Positions 11,929 to 23,500 of a DNA stretch of 64,000 nt are shown here, in pieces (position 1 is the first letter of the stretch; every line of letters starts with the position of its first letter). The stretch lies in NCBI GenBank assembly GCA_022885665.1, contig JAGQDJ010000073.1, positions 248,001-312,000 of the forward strand, written 5' to 3'. The translations under genes were made by a program, and so were the position numbers. Source of the DNA: Triops longicaudatus. Its lineage: Eukaryota > Arthropoda > Branchiopoda > Notostraca > Triopsidae. The notes under the pieces were generated by a model. The model made no database searches. It had not been told where the DNA came from and saw nothing but the letters and a program-made list of their open reading frames with translations.

Positions 11929-13528
11929 ATGGAATTAATGCTCAGCAAAGTATTTCTTTGGTGTTTGTGCGCCCATTTCGTTGCAACGAAACAGTTTTTG
12001 ACAAGCAAAGTTTTGGATACAGCGTCAATCAATTTTCAAACCGGTGCCGCCAACGCTCTCTACTCTTATCGCCAAAATAAGCCTGGTACGTTTGAACCTT
12101 ACGCACATAACCTTTTAATTGTTAGATAACCGCTGTAACTGACTAGTTACGTTTAATTAATTAAATAATCATAATGGTTATCTAATGAATTATCTTTATA
12201 ATTGTAAATCATAATGGTTATCTAACAAATGGTTAAACCATTATGGTCCTAAAATCCTTGACCGGAAACAATTTTTAAAAAATCAATAGAATCCATCAAA
12301 AATATGCAAAAAAAAATAATCCAAAACCCTCACGCGATTTACTTGATGCTTAACGCATTCTTGTAGAGGTTTAGAGAATTATTTGAACATATAACTAATA
12401 AGAATTTATAATCGTGCTTCTAGAATTTGTTGGAATTTCCACTCCTTTTTCCAAGCTGGTACAAAGGATTTCGAGACCTTGGTCCAGGGTTATTTACACA
12501 CGTGCACCAATTTCAACTACAGCTTTAACTCCAACATCTGAACCTAGTTTAGCCGAGACTCCGCCTTCAACGCCAGACCCACCTCGCACTGCAGCGCCTA
12601 ATCTTGCTCAAACACTGTCAACTACAGATTCAACAGCTGATTCGACTGCGGCTTCGATAAATGCTTCGTCGCATGATTTGTCTGTGGGTTTATCTTTGGC
12701 TCCGACCGTGGCTCCGTTTTCCAAAAGTCCTTGTAACGGCACTGTTCTAGGTGTATCTGTAAGTGGTATATGTGACGACAGATGCCTCTCACCACGTATC
12801 GAAGTTGGCAGTTGCGTTTCTGGTGGCAGCACGGGCGTCTGCTGCGTCAGTATGTCTCTATTCAAACTTTTTGACAATTTAGGGCTACTTTTGGCCACAA
12901 ATCTCAGATTATAAGTTATCGTACTACTTATAAAGTTAAAACTGACTATATTTTCTTTATATTTTAAGGCGTAGCAACTACCTGTGGACAAACAAGTAGC
13001 GAAAAAATTTCCTACTTCCTAAACCCCGGTTTTCCCAAACCGTATGTCGTACACCCGACATTTACCTTCGCCACGCCCACGTCCTGTGCGTTTAAAATCA
13101 CTCGATCGTCACCGGATGTTTGTCTAGCCAGGTAGCCTAAACAGGAAACTTGTAATTCCATATTAAGATGTATAAATACTGCCTTTTTTCTTTATGGACG
13201 AAGGATCGAATATAGGTCAGTTAAATTGGATGGTCACCCACCTGTTTGCAGCAACGATATGCTACTCATATCACCAGTTGTCACAGGAGGTCAACGCCTT
13301 CCACACGTAACTTGTGGTACTCATACGGACGTTAATGGTAAGGACAATAATATTTGCATATCACGGGAATATTGCTATATGCGGACTATTTTGATAGCTA
13401 TTGCGGAATTCACGCATACCAATACCATTGCAATGGTAGTGCTTCCAGGGCAAAGGGCGAACGCGGACCGCGTGTGGAATATCAGAGTGACACAAATTCC
13501 CAATTCTTGTCCATCGCTGGAAAACTAA
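11929..13528 (+). CDS. Secreted protein with Thr/Ser/Pro-rich region and one CUB domain
   Basis: Proposed exons: 11929-12085, 12424-12849, 12969-13131, 13204-13337, 13398-13528 (336 residues). Phases agree at each junction. The N-terminus (MELMLSKVFLWCLCAHFVA) is a signal peptide. A Thr/Ser/Pro/Ala-rich stretch at about residues 75-165 is probably O-glycosylated. It is followed by a small cysteine-rich segment (CDDRC ... GSC ... GVCC), a layout also seen in arthropod extracellular CUB proteins. The CUB domain begins at TTCGQTSSEKISYFLNPGFP and ends with WNIRVTQIP. The fourth intron (13338-13397) is exactly 60 bases and open in frame, so retention would add 20 residues; removal restores normal CUB spacing. 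Related arthropod proteins usually continue into further domains, whereas this one stops ten residues after WNIRVTQ. Function unknown; extracellular. Confidence 0.7.
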
Positions 13529-14162
13529 GATCATTGCTAAACATTTTAACATTCATTCAAACATTTTGTGAGTTTCAGCATTCGTGATATAATATTATAA
13601 ATATTTAAATGTAAAATTTTGAATGAAATATACCAACGTTTTCTTATTCTTCAAAACGTTACAATATTTTGTAGAAATCTCTAAAAGTTGACTGTAATAC
13701 AGTGCAATATTATCCTAAACACGACTTATGTTAAAATTATGAAGCATTATGGATATTCCAAGTGTATCCAGCAAGTTTTCTGTACATTGTAATCTTTTTC
13801 TCGCAATAAAGAACAATCATGTAGAGAAACTTGGGCGTTTTTAACTGTTTGATACAAATAAAAAAAAGTAAACACGGAAGCTACAGGGAGATTGACCGTC
13901 CAATGTGTAGCGAAGTGTGAAAACAGCCAAGGTTTTGATGAATTCCGCTTGACTACCCATCGCGAATATTTTCGATACCCCTTTTTAATGAAACTTGCCT
14001 TTCATCATAAAGTGCATTAGGAATTTCCCCAGAACAGTTAGAAAACTGCGTTAGAAAAAGTAAAAAGAGCCAAAAATCTTTTGAATTATTTTGTTCTAAG
14101 CCGCCCACTTCGTTACAGTTTCTACTTGAGCGAATTCCTATAAGAACAAAAGACGAACCTAG
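13529..14162. other. 3' UTR and spacer with poly(A) signal
   Basis: AATAAA at 13805-13810 is the likely polyadenylation signal of the CUB gene. No coding segment is recognised between it and the next promoter. Confidence 0.5.
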
Positions 14163-14199
14163 TATAAATGTCGAGATACGGCGAGAAGTATCATCAGTC
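14163..14199 (+). promoter_or_regulatory. TATA box and TCAGTC initiator of the Ala-rich gene
   Basis: TATAAAT at 14163-14169, followed by TCATCAGTCA with the initiator A at 14196, 33 bases from the first T of the TATA box. TCAGT is the standard arthropod initiator. The 5' UTR to the ATG at 14273 would be about 77 bases. Confidence 0.7.
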
Positions 14200-14272
14200 A
14201 AATATCCAGTTTCAATACTGCAACAAGTTAGCTGAGGCTCAAGTAAATATCCAAACTACGGAAATTTTAAAC

Positions 14273-15631
14273 ATGAAAGCCTTCGTTGTAGTCGCCTTTC
14301 TCGCCATTGGTAAGCATTCTTCTACTTAAACTTACTTTTAATGTTGTAATTTTTTAACCGTCTCTTTATGTAAATTAATTTTTTTTTTAAATTAAATACT
14401 TCCGCAAAGCAGTGTAGAAAATTTGAGCCTCACTTTTATTATTCATTTCTGACTTAACAAGGCTGTATAATACTTGTTTAGTTCAGCACTGGGTTACAAA
14501 ACGATGATTTCTTAGCTTAGAATGTCAAAAGCTCAAAACCTATTGCTCATATTCTAATATCCTCCATTCCAGCCGCTGTTGCGGTTCGTGCGGACAGCAG
14601 CGCAACCGGTGAACAGGAAGCCAACCGCGTAAGTTTTACTTACGTTTTCAATTAGCAACAGAATAAACAAATATTACGAAAATTGAACAACACTAGCCGA
14701 GTCTGAAAGTGACTCTAGATATCTGCGTTAATACTAGTTCTACGTATTTTAAAGGACAAACGCGGATATGCGGAAGGCCACGAAGGGCTAGTCGGCGGTT
14801 ACAGCAATGGCGGCGCCACTGCTGCCGCGCAACAAGCTTCTCAGAAAGCCAAAAGCGCTTTGAACGCCCAACATGTCGCTGGCGCAGAAGCTTCGCAATA
14901 CGCCAAAGCTCAACTCGCTGCAGAAGCTGCCAAAGCCGCTCAACTCGTAACCTTTTCTCTTTCTTCTTCCCATTAACTTCTTATCTTCTTCCTTTATCTT
15001 AAAAAAGCTTATTAATCCTAAAATAAACGCGCCTTTTTCTCACAATAGTCGAAATTTTTCATGTGTTTTAGGCCCAAAGCGTAGTTTCCGCTAAACAACA
15101 ACAGGTGTCTCAGCTGTCTCAAGCCGTCGCTGCTGCCCAAGCCGCCGCTTACGCTGAAGCTGCTCAAGCTAACCAGGTAACAGACACCGAAACAAAAATG
15201 TGACTGTTTTGAAGCGAGATAAATTCAAGAAAACGAGTTTTAAATTGTAAATGTATTTCAAGGCTGAAGAAGTTGCTCTAGGGGCTGAAGCTACCAAACT
15301 GCAAGCCATCCAGCAAGCGCAAACTTTGTGGACTGCCGCTAAGGCAGCACAATCGCACGCCGAACAAGCCACCACTGCCTGGAAGGCTGCTCAGCAACAA
15401 TTGGCTTCCCAGTCCCAGGCGGCAGCTCAAGCTCAACAGAATGTCCAAGCTTTGATCTACAAACTGAAATCCGCTGAAGCTGATTTGGCCGGTGCTCAAG
15501 AAGCTGCCAACAAAGCCGTCGCAGCTGCGAAAACTGCCCAGGCAGCCGCTGATGCCGCTTCTTACTCCTCTGGACATCACGAACATGCCAGCTCGTCCTC
15601 TGCCGGTACTGGTCGCGCTGCTTACTACTAA
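14273..15631 (+). CDS. Secreted Ala/Gln-rich coiled-coil protein, DUF745-like, 252 residues
   Basis: Five exons: 14273-14309, 14573-14628, 14755-14946, 15072-15176, 15263-15631; all phases agree. A signal peptide (MKAFVVVAFLAIAAVAVRA) is split by the first intron. A dibasic DKR before GYAEGHEGL could be a propeptide cleavage site. From there to about residue 230 the protein is an almost unbroken Ala/Gln/Lys/Glu helix with heptad character and no Pro or Cys, ending in a His/Ser tail and RAAYY. Insects have secreted proteins of this design (DUF745 type) with GHxxxxGGY followed by an alanine-rich coiled coil. Their role, perhaps in cuticle or another extracellular layer, is not established. Possible poly(A) signal ATTAAA near 15733. 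Family assignment rests on design rather than alignment. Confidence 0.75.
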
Positions 15632-16439
15632 ACAACAATGTAACCTACGTGTTCCTGCGAGGGTTCAATACAGGAGCAAATGAATTGGATTTTGGGTGTA
15701 TTTTGATCATGTGTTTGGTTTGAAATGATTTATGATTAAAAAAGTGCGACATTCTTGGTCGCGACGCACTCACCGAAACCCATGGAAAAAAGGGTCGGAC
15801 TTTGGTGGGTAACTTTGAGCATCGAATTGTATCGAGGTAAAAGGCTGTAACTGTGCTTTGATTTAGGTAACAGTAATACTAGTTAACGACAGGGGCGCAG
15901 CGAAGGCCCTCCTTTTTAAATCAATTCCTGCTTCCAGGAATTAATTAAAAAAAAATCAGTTTCGGCCTATTCGCCAAACAGCCTGAAGATACCAAGTTTG
16001 TTGCGTAGCGGCAGTTGATTTCCTACAATTTCCCATAAAACGTTCAAAGTTGCATTTGTTCAGAATAACTCCTTATTCTCTGGCATACACAATCAAAAAA
16101 CGCTTTTTTAAATGAACGCATATATAATTTCCAATCATATTGTCGCTACAAACTAATTTATCTCTCTTCGGCGATAGTACGATACATCGGCAAAGCACAT
16201 TTGACCATGAATTTGTGTAAGTAAAAATAATAATGAATTACACTGGAAGGTACAAAACGTGTTATTCATGAGAAAAAAATGCCTTTCCTTGGCAACCAGG
16301 GTTAAGAAGCGCGAAGATTAATGGACTTAGCTCAGTGACGGAGACGCAAAGACTACTTGAGGACGCGTAAATCCCCTACAATTAACCAGAAACCAAAAGT
16401 TAGTTTACCACTATCATACAGTTAGCTTTACAAGCTTTT
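15632..16439. other. Spacer between the Ala-rich gene and RacGAP1, no gene seen
   Basis: Holds the 3' UTRs of two converging genes. CAGGGGCGCAGCG near 15890 resembles a hAT end, but no matching partner was found. Confidence 0.5.
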
Positions 16440-18143
16440 CTACCTCAAATATTTTGGAGTATCGCCACTACCACGAAGAGGAGAACAATGTTGTACCATA
16501 ACGCTTCCATCCTGATTGGCATCAATCAACCGGGACCAATAATCCGACTCAATATTCAACAAACGTTCCATCACCTGAAAGGAAACAGGTGAAAATTAAA
16601 CTGTATAGAAAATTAAACAGTTTTACTGTATAGACTTTTATCTTATAACATCGATTTTCTTTTGTTCAATTAGGATTAATTACGATCTATTTTTAAAATT
16701 TGTTTTGCTTCAATATGTTTTTTTCGTCAATTGGAGTTTTTTGTTGGTTTATATTCAAAAATTACTATTTGCTGTTTGGGCGTCTCTTGCATGATGACCA
16801 TGGGCGGGGCATCGGGGGACGAATACCCAACGAGTGTGGGTCCAAACACTTTGGCCAGGTTCAACAACGGCATTTTGACCTCGGGACACTCTGCTACACG
16901 CTGCAAATGCAAAATTAGGAAAGCCAAAGTGTCACGATTTGGCTGAGGTAATTCGGAAAGCGCGGCGTACAAGCCGGTTTGTGCATCGTTGGCGTCGTTT
17001 GCTTCGGCTGCGCGAATAAACTTGGACCAGAGCGTGTAAGTAATCAAAGGTTCGTGCAACGAACGCAAGAACGCTTTGATGGTGCCGCAAACTACCATAA
17101 TATCCAGTTGTGATAGATTAGGTTGTCCTTTGCCGCGCAAAAACCGATCCTGCGTAAAAAATAAAAATAAAATAAAATAATAAAATTAATACAAAAATAA
17201 AATCATATATAAAATAAAATACAAATTCAGACATATACAAAAATTCAAGTAAAAATCACAAAAATATAAAAATTAATAAAATAACGGAAAATAATCTAAA
17301 TAAAGTAACAGGCTAAATTCGAAAAAAAAAATCAGCCTTTATACGCACCTTAAGATCTTTAATCTCACGTTCTGAGCCAGGAACGCGGTATAAACCCACT
17401 TCACTCAAACCTCGGCGCTCAATTTCATTGACACAATGCACAATTAATGCTGGAATCATGGGAGGAGTCGACGGCGCATAATCAGCAATGACACCCTGCG
17501 AGAAAAATAAAAAATCTTAAGTGAACAAGTGTGGAAATATAAAAAACAGAAAAATACGTATTTGAATGAAAAATATCCATGATAAATAAATGATGAAAAA
17601 ATATGTAAAACTAATCATTATTTATAAATTTCTATATCATAATTCAATTAGTTAAAGTCAACAAATTTGATATTTCTTAAAAGAAATCAAATTAAGTGTA
17701 ATGAACCAAAACTTACGACAAAGCCTTTGCCGCAGGGCGTGTTTACGGCAGGAATGCAAGGCAACGGTAAGCGAGATTTGCAATCCACGTGGCAAATAGC
17801 TCGGCAATCATGGCACCGGAGGGATGAACTACCAAATTTGATCCTAAAATCATAAAAGAAACGTTATTAAGCCGTGAAACTTGATTAACTATATAAAAAT
17901 ATACCGTTTGCCACAAGGCATGCAAGTTTCCACTTTCAAAACAGTCTTCGTGGCGAAAGTATGCGGTCTTTGGCTCAATTTGGAAGCAGAAGAGACAGTG
18001 GCCAATTTGCTGTGACTGATAACAGGCGTACTATCATTATATGCAAACTGGTTGGTGGGACGTCGCACCGTCATGGGCGTCTTCTTCTCCCAGTCTAAGT
18101 CTTCTGCAATTTGTACAGCAAGAATAATACGTAAATACACACC

Positions 18144-18177
<34 letters not shown>

Positions 18178-19872
18178 AAGCAAGTGAAGTCATCATGCGT
18201 TAATTACACCTTTTAGGTCTTTAAACCCTTCAAAGCTTTATTAAACACAATTTACCGAAAGTAGCTTTAATTTCTCAGACATAAAGCGCAGTTAAACCCG
18301 TTACGGTTTACTGGAATTATTGAGTATTTTACCTTTGGGCGGCGCAGAAGGCGTAGCTGGCTCTGTGACTTGAATCCTTGGCTCGCTTAAGCTACGGCGC
18401 TTTCCAAGTCCACTGTTATTCCGAGCTTCAATGCTGGAAGTGGCAGTAATAGGCCCGCCTTTGGAGACAGTAACGGTGGTCGTGGCGACCAAATGGTCAT
18501 CAGCTCGCATATCGATGACCTTCTAAATAATAATAATAATAATAATAATGAGAAAAAAATAGCCACATGTGAAAAGTTTAAACATTGTTTAAAACGAAAC
18601 ACGTATATAACTTCCATAAAAAAGCCCCCACAGAGCAAATTGACACTGATCGTTATAAAATAATAATATTCACTAAAATAACTATAATGAAACCTAAAAA
18701 TAATTTAACTGAAACCCATGATTATTATTATTAAACGAAACGGTAAATATAGGACAAAATAATGGCGATAAATGCTAAACAAATAGTATAAAAGAAGTGT
18801 TAAAGAATTAATTATATTTCTTACTCCTCTGCTGGAACGGCGACGTTTGGAATTGTTCAACTCCTTGGCAGGCGTAGCCAAAATGTCTGTCGACCTTCTC
18901 TTTCGAAAGGGTCGTCCCGAGCGTACAGTGGATGTATCCAAATCATCTTCTGTGATATCAAACGACATGTCCGAGGACGAAAGTACTGAAGCTATAAAAA
19001 AACACGGCGATTATTACTTTGCTAGTGGACACAAAATGGACAATTTTCTACATAATTAGACTTAGAACGCCTTAAGTAACGCTAATCTAGTAGAACGGAG
19101 ATTACTACAACGACTAATCAGTGATTGTTACTTACTAACTGAATTAAAGCGTTCAATTCTCGTGAAAAATATAAACTACGAATAGACATTAACCAACAAA
19201 TGTCACCTTAACTAAATATTGATTAATTTTTTAAAATTAGAAAAGGCAAAGTAAAGAACAGTTTTTATACCCGTGGAATTCCTTTCCTGAATCGTTCCAA
19301 GTTTAATAAGTGGCGAGTCATGTTGTTCATCATAGCGTGAATATCGATGATTCACTGAGCTATTGAGGAATGCGAGCTTTTCACGCGTCTCATCGTTAAC
19401 TCCTGTCGGGTTTTGGAATAAAAGATCTCGTACCATCGCTACTTGTTGTTCCTGGAATATTTAGAACAAACCGACATGAATATTTGTAGTTATTTAAAAA
19501 TTGACTTAAAATCTTACGAGTAAGGCCTTTTCTTTCTTGATTCTTTCTCTTTCTTCCAATCCATCACGTGTCATACTCAGCGAGTGCTTATTCTTCATTT
19601 CTAACTGATTAATAGTAGCTTTAGCATGGGCCAATTCTCTTTGTAAGCGCTGAGCCTCCAATTCGGCCGCCAACCACCGTTTGCGACATTCTTCTTGGAA
19701 TTTGGCAAACCTGAAAAACTCTACAAAAACGACAATTTTTGTAACAGTTGGTTAAGGTTTCAAGAAAACGTTTAAAAGTCTTACCTTTGTCATAGTTAGG
19801 GATAATATGCTCGTGGTACCGACACAAATCATCAAACATTGCCGTTAAGGAAAGTTGCGCTGAGGAAGCCAT
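16440..19872 (-). CDS. RacGAP1: RacGAP1 (MgcRacGAP/tumbleweed), centralspindlin subunit, 605 residues
   Basis: Rho-family GTPase-activating protein; with the kinesin MKLP1 it forms centralspindlin at the spindle midzone and drives cytokinesis. Ten exons: 19872-19785, 19720-19518, 19451-19271, 18991-18825, 18519-18333, 18103-17905, 17843-17717, 17495-17349, 17149-16766, 16574-16440; every junction keeps phase. Residues about 30-100 form the coiled coil (FQEECRKRWLAAELEAQRLQ) that binds kinesin. A basic Ser-rich linker follows. A C1 zinc finger spans about 324-372 (HTFATKTVLK ... CMPCGKR ... CHDCRAICHVDC). The RhoGAP domain follows to about 570, with the arginine finger near residue 420 (GLYRVPG) and the conserved KVFGPTLVGY. 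Its start codon lies 685 bases from that of the divergent caspase-NACHT-LRR gene. Exons 1-3 recur at 29766-30405. Confidence 0.93.
18145..18174. repeat. Poly(A) run of 30 bases
   Basis: Homopolymer in a RacGAP1 intron, between the exons at 18103 and 18333. Confidence 0.9.
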
Positions 19873-20557
19873 GGCGTTTTAGCTTAAAAAAGCAAATTTC
19901 CAAGCTAAATGGCCCACAGGAGTCACTGCAAACTAAAAAGAAAGTGTTTTCTAATTGATGGACACATTCATAACTTGGCTGGTAAAAAAGGCAGAGTGTC
20001 AGGCACCAAAAGTTTGGAAGACAAAAAAAGAACTGACAGCTTTCCAACGACAGAACGTTGTCTGATTTTTATCCGCGCTGGGAGAGAACGGCTGCAAGTT
20101 TGAATTTTGGCCCCGCCTGGTATGGGTGACGTCATCCAGGCAGGGTTTGTCTAGGCAAATGGTGTCACTTGTTGCACCCGCTTTCAAAATGCTGAAACGC
20201 GGGAACGGCTGTTGGTCAATGGATCGCTTTGGTATTTGATAAATTTTACTCTCACTATTTTATTAATGCTGAGAACCTGTTTTTATGTAATATACTGTTT
20301 ACGTTCTTCTCACCACTGCACAGAAACTATAACAAAACTTGTGACATTTTAGATTTTCCGCTTTCACCGTGCAACAAATGCTCATATTGAAAGTTGGATT
20401 TAGGTAAGCCGCGGTTCATAATTCGCAGCAGACAAAAAAGGCGATACAGGAAACCTTTCGAAGGCTTGGTAGACCGCAACTGAGAAAGATTGCTTTATGT
20501 TACACAAACTGCGTTTGTGTGGCTGAACGTGTTTGTTTGTGAAAAACTTCCTTGAAA
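19873..20557. promoter_or_regulatory. Shared divergent promoter of RacGAP1 and the caspase-NACHT-LRR gene
   Basis: The 685 bases between the two start codons must hold both promoters and 5' UTRs. A near-identical copy lies at 30406-31271. GTGACGTCA at 20127-20135 is a CRE/ATF-type site and is kept in the copy (30659-30667). The exact start sites are not visible. Confidence 0.6.
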
Positions 20558-23500
20558 ATGTCTTCAGACCTGGTAAGATGTGTTTTTTTTTTTTTTAATT
20601 ATTTCTTTCATCGGCGTGAGCTTTGCTCGTTGCCGTAAGATGATATTTTTGCGTGCAAAGTCGTGTAGAAGGAGCTAAGAGTAGTAAACGCAAACGATTT
20701 CGTTTATTTGGATAGAATTACCCGTGTTTGTGGGCTGGGCTTGGGACGATCCGTGGCCCAGCATTGGTTCTGAATTACGAGTTTGAAAACGCTGATGAAA
20801 ACCAGCGAAGAATCGGATCAAACTACGATGTGGAAGCCCTCGAGAAAAATCTCGCAAATTTGGGTTATAACGTTCAGGTCGAAAACGACCCGACACATCA
20901 GGTAATTGCTTCACTTTTATCACTCAGACATTTCAGGCTTTCTTTAGTTGCGATTTTTGTAACTTTTCCTCGCTATTCAATAGATCCACGTCTCGCTTAC
21001 CTGATATTTGGTGTTTGAGTAGGAAACGATCTGGACTTTGGATGACTTCGAGAAAGAGGCCACAATTGGAGCGGCTACGACAGATTCAGTCATCGTAGTC
21101 GTGATGAGTCATGGCATTGCTGGGGATGAATGGACCGGTTCAAAATTCATCACGAACGATAATAGAGAAATTGGAACACAAGCCATTGTTGATAGGATTC
21201 ACAATATTTCCAGCCTCAGAGACAAACCCAAGATTTTCTTCTTTAACATTTGCAGGTCCTTAAATAGATTTCTTACTTCACCGTGAGCAATCACTTGTAT
21301 GTAATATATCAACTTTTATCTACAGACTAAAAGGAGGCGAAGTAACCGGCGGAAAGGATGGAGAAACTATAGAAAACAAGCATAATACTATGAAAGCAAC
21401 CGTGACGCTGCACGAGGATACGCTTATTGTTTACTCAACTTTGCCTCGTAAGCTATTTGATAATTTCATTTCATAAAATACTTTAGAATTTTATCCTCAC
21501 AAACGTGTACCAACGTTATATATCTGTTTCCAGGTTTTGCATCGTACAGGAAAGAAGAATCGGGATCCGTTTTCATACAAGTACTCTGCAAAAAATTGTC
21601 TGATCGGGCACAAGTCGCTCAAAAGGATTTGGTTTCGTTAATCGACGAAGTATAACACAAATTATAAATATTTTCAGTATTTTAATGTTGAATTTTCCAC
21701 AGGTTGTNAAAAAATTGTCTGATCGGGCACAAGTCGCTCAAAAGGATTTGGTTTCGTTAATCGACGAAGTATAACACAAATTATAAATATTTTCAGTATT
21801 TTAATGTTGAATTTTCCACAGGTTGTCAACGATATGGAGAAAGAGAACATTGTAGACAAAGAAACACAACGTACCGAGAAACAAATTCCTGAAATCGTCA
21901 AGAGAAAATTTCCCAAAAAATTCTATTTCGTTCCCTTGCACAAACTGAGGAAGCATTACCTCGATCATGAATGCAAAGTCGTACCCTTACCGTGGTACCC
22001 CGACCAGGATTGGAGTGTTGATGAGATTTATACCGAGTTGTTTATTGAAGAACGGGCAAAAACTTTTCCTTTGGAAGAAGTTTTCAAACATGCGAAAGTG
22101 AGAACATACGAGCTCTCGTCTATTTGTCAAACATATTACCAAACATTACTATTATTTTTTTAAAACATATTTATTTATTATTTTTATTATTATTTGGTTT
22201 AAAGAGCATGAGCTGAGCTGGTTGCCGTACAAATTACATTAAAAAATACTGAATTTTAAATAATTTAACTTTGCTTGACAAGGAAGCATGGCCTAGACTA
22301 ACAATAATTCCTGTCGGTATATTTTGAAAAATTTAAATGTGACATTACTGACAGTAAAGTCATATTTAAAGAAGTGTGATTTAATGTAGTGTGCATAATG
22401 TGATTCTGTGTGGTTTTTAGGAACGATTCGGAAATGGTGGTTCTTATCGGATTATCATTGAAGGCAACCCGGGTTACGGTAAATCAACCCTGATGCTCAA
22501 GATGGTTTCTGATTGGTCGAAGCAAAGCACCGGCAAGGATTACATGAACCAGTTTCGTTATGTTTTTCTCGTAAGGCTGGGAAGGCTTGGAAATCATGTA
22601 AGTTTGGACCGACGAAATAGGTTTTAAAAATCTTTTAGATTTATTTTACGTTATAGGACACTATTGAGAATCATCTTACGGAGACTTATAGGGATCTTCT
22701 AGAGATAGACGTGAAACCAGTGTTACAAGGCAGTGAAAATCAACAAGTCCTCATTATTCTAGACGGCTTTGACGAAGCTAATGAAACCACCAAAAAAATG
22801 GTGCATAAAATCATGGAAAGCCAAACATGGAGCCAGTGCCACGTGGTTCTCACCTCGCGATTCGGATACGTGGCCAATTTTATAAAAACTAAAGCGCTCT
22901 GCATTGTAGTGAAGGGATTTAGTGGAGAGCAGGTGGCAGTAGCTGTGGGTAAACACTTTATCAAAGCAGGCCACTTGACCAAAACAGAAGTTGTTGAAAT
23001 GTTGTGGAGTACAACATTGGACGACTTCTGCCATGTTGAAGAGCGCCCTCTGTTGCCCGAAACGAAAAGAATTAAGCCGAGCCAATTCGGAGAATTCGCT
23101 CGGAAAGTAATCTCGGACAGCCCTTACAAAGAATTAGCTCAGTGTCCGTTACTGTGCGCCATGATGTGCTGCCTCGTGGAAGACTGTCCAGATGGCGTCA
23201 TACCGGACACTCTCACCAAGCTTTATTTCGCAATCATAAACCGCAACCTGTACCGGGCGCAGGCCAGGTTGGCCCAGAATCTGATTGGAAATGTGGAGGA
23301 ATGGAACTGGGCTGAACTGCAAAATGAATTTCATGAAGAGCATGAGGAATATTTATTAGGTTTCGGGCCGCTGTGCTTGTCGTATATCCAAACAAAATCA
23401 CCTGGAATTACTGTCTTTGATATAGTAGGAAAGAAGCACGGGGCAAAACTCGATGATCCGAAGGTGATTCGCCTTATCGAGGCAGGCGTGATAATCAAGG

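Noticed and set aside
15888..15905. hAT-like end CAGGGGCGCAGCG
   Set aside because: No inverted partner or target duplication was found within several kilobases, so it is not called as an element.
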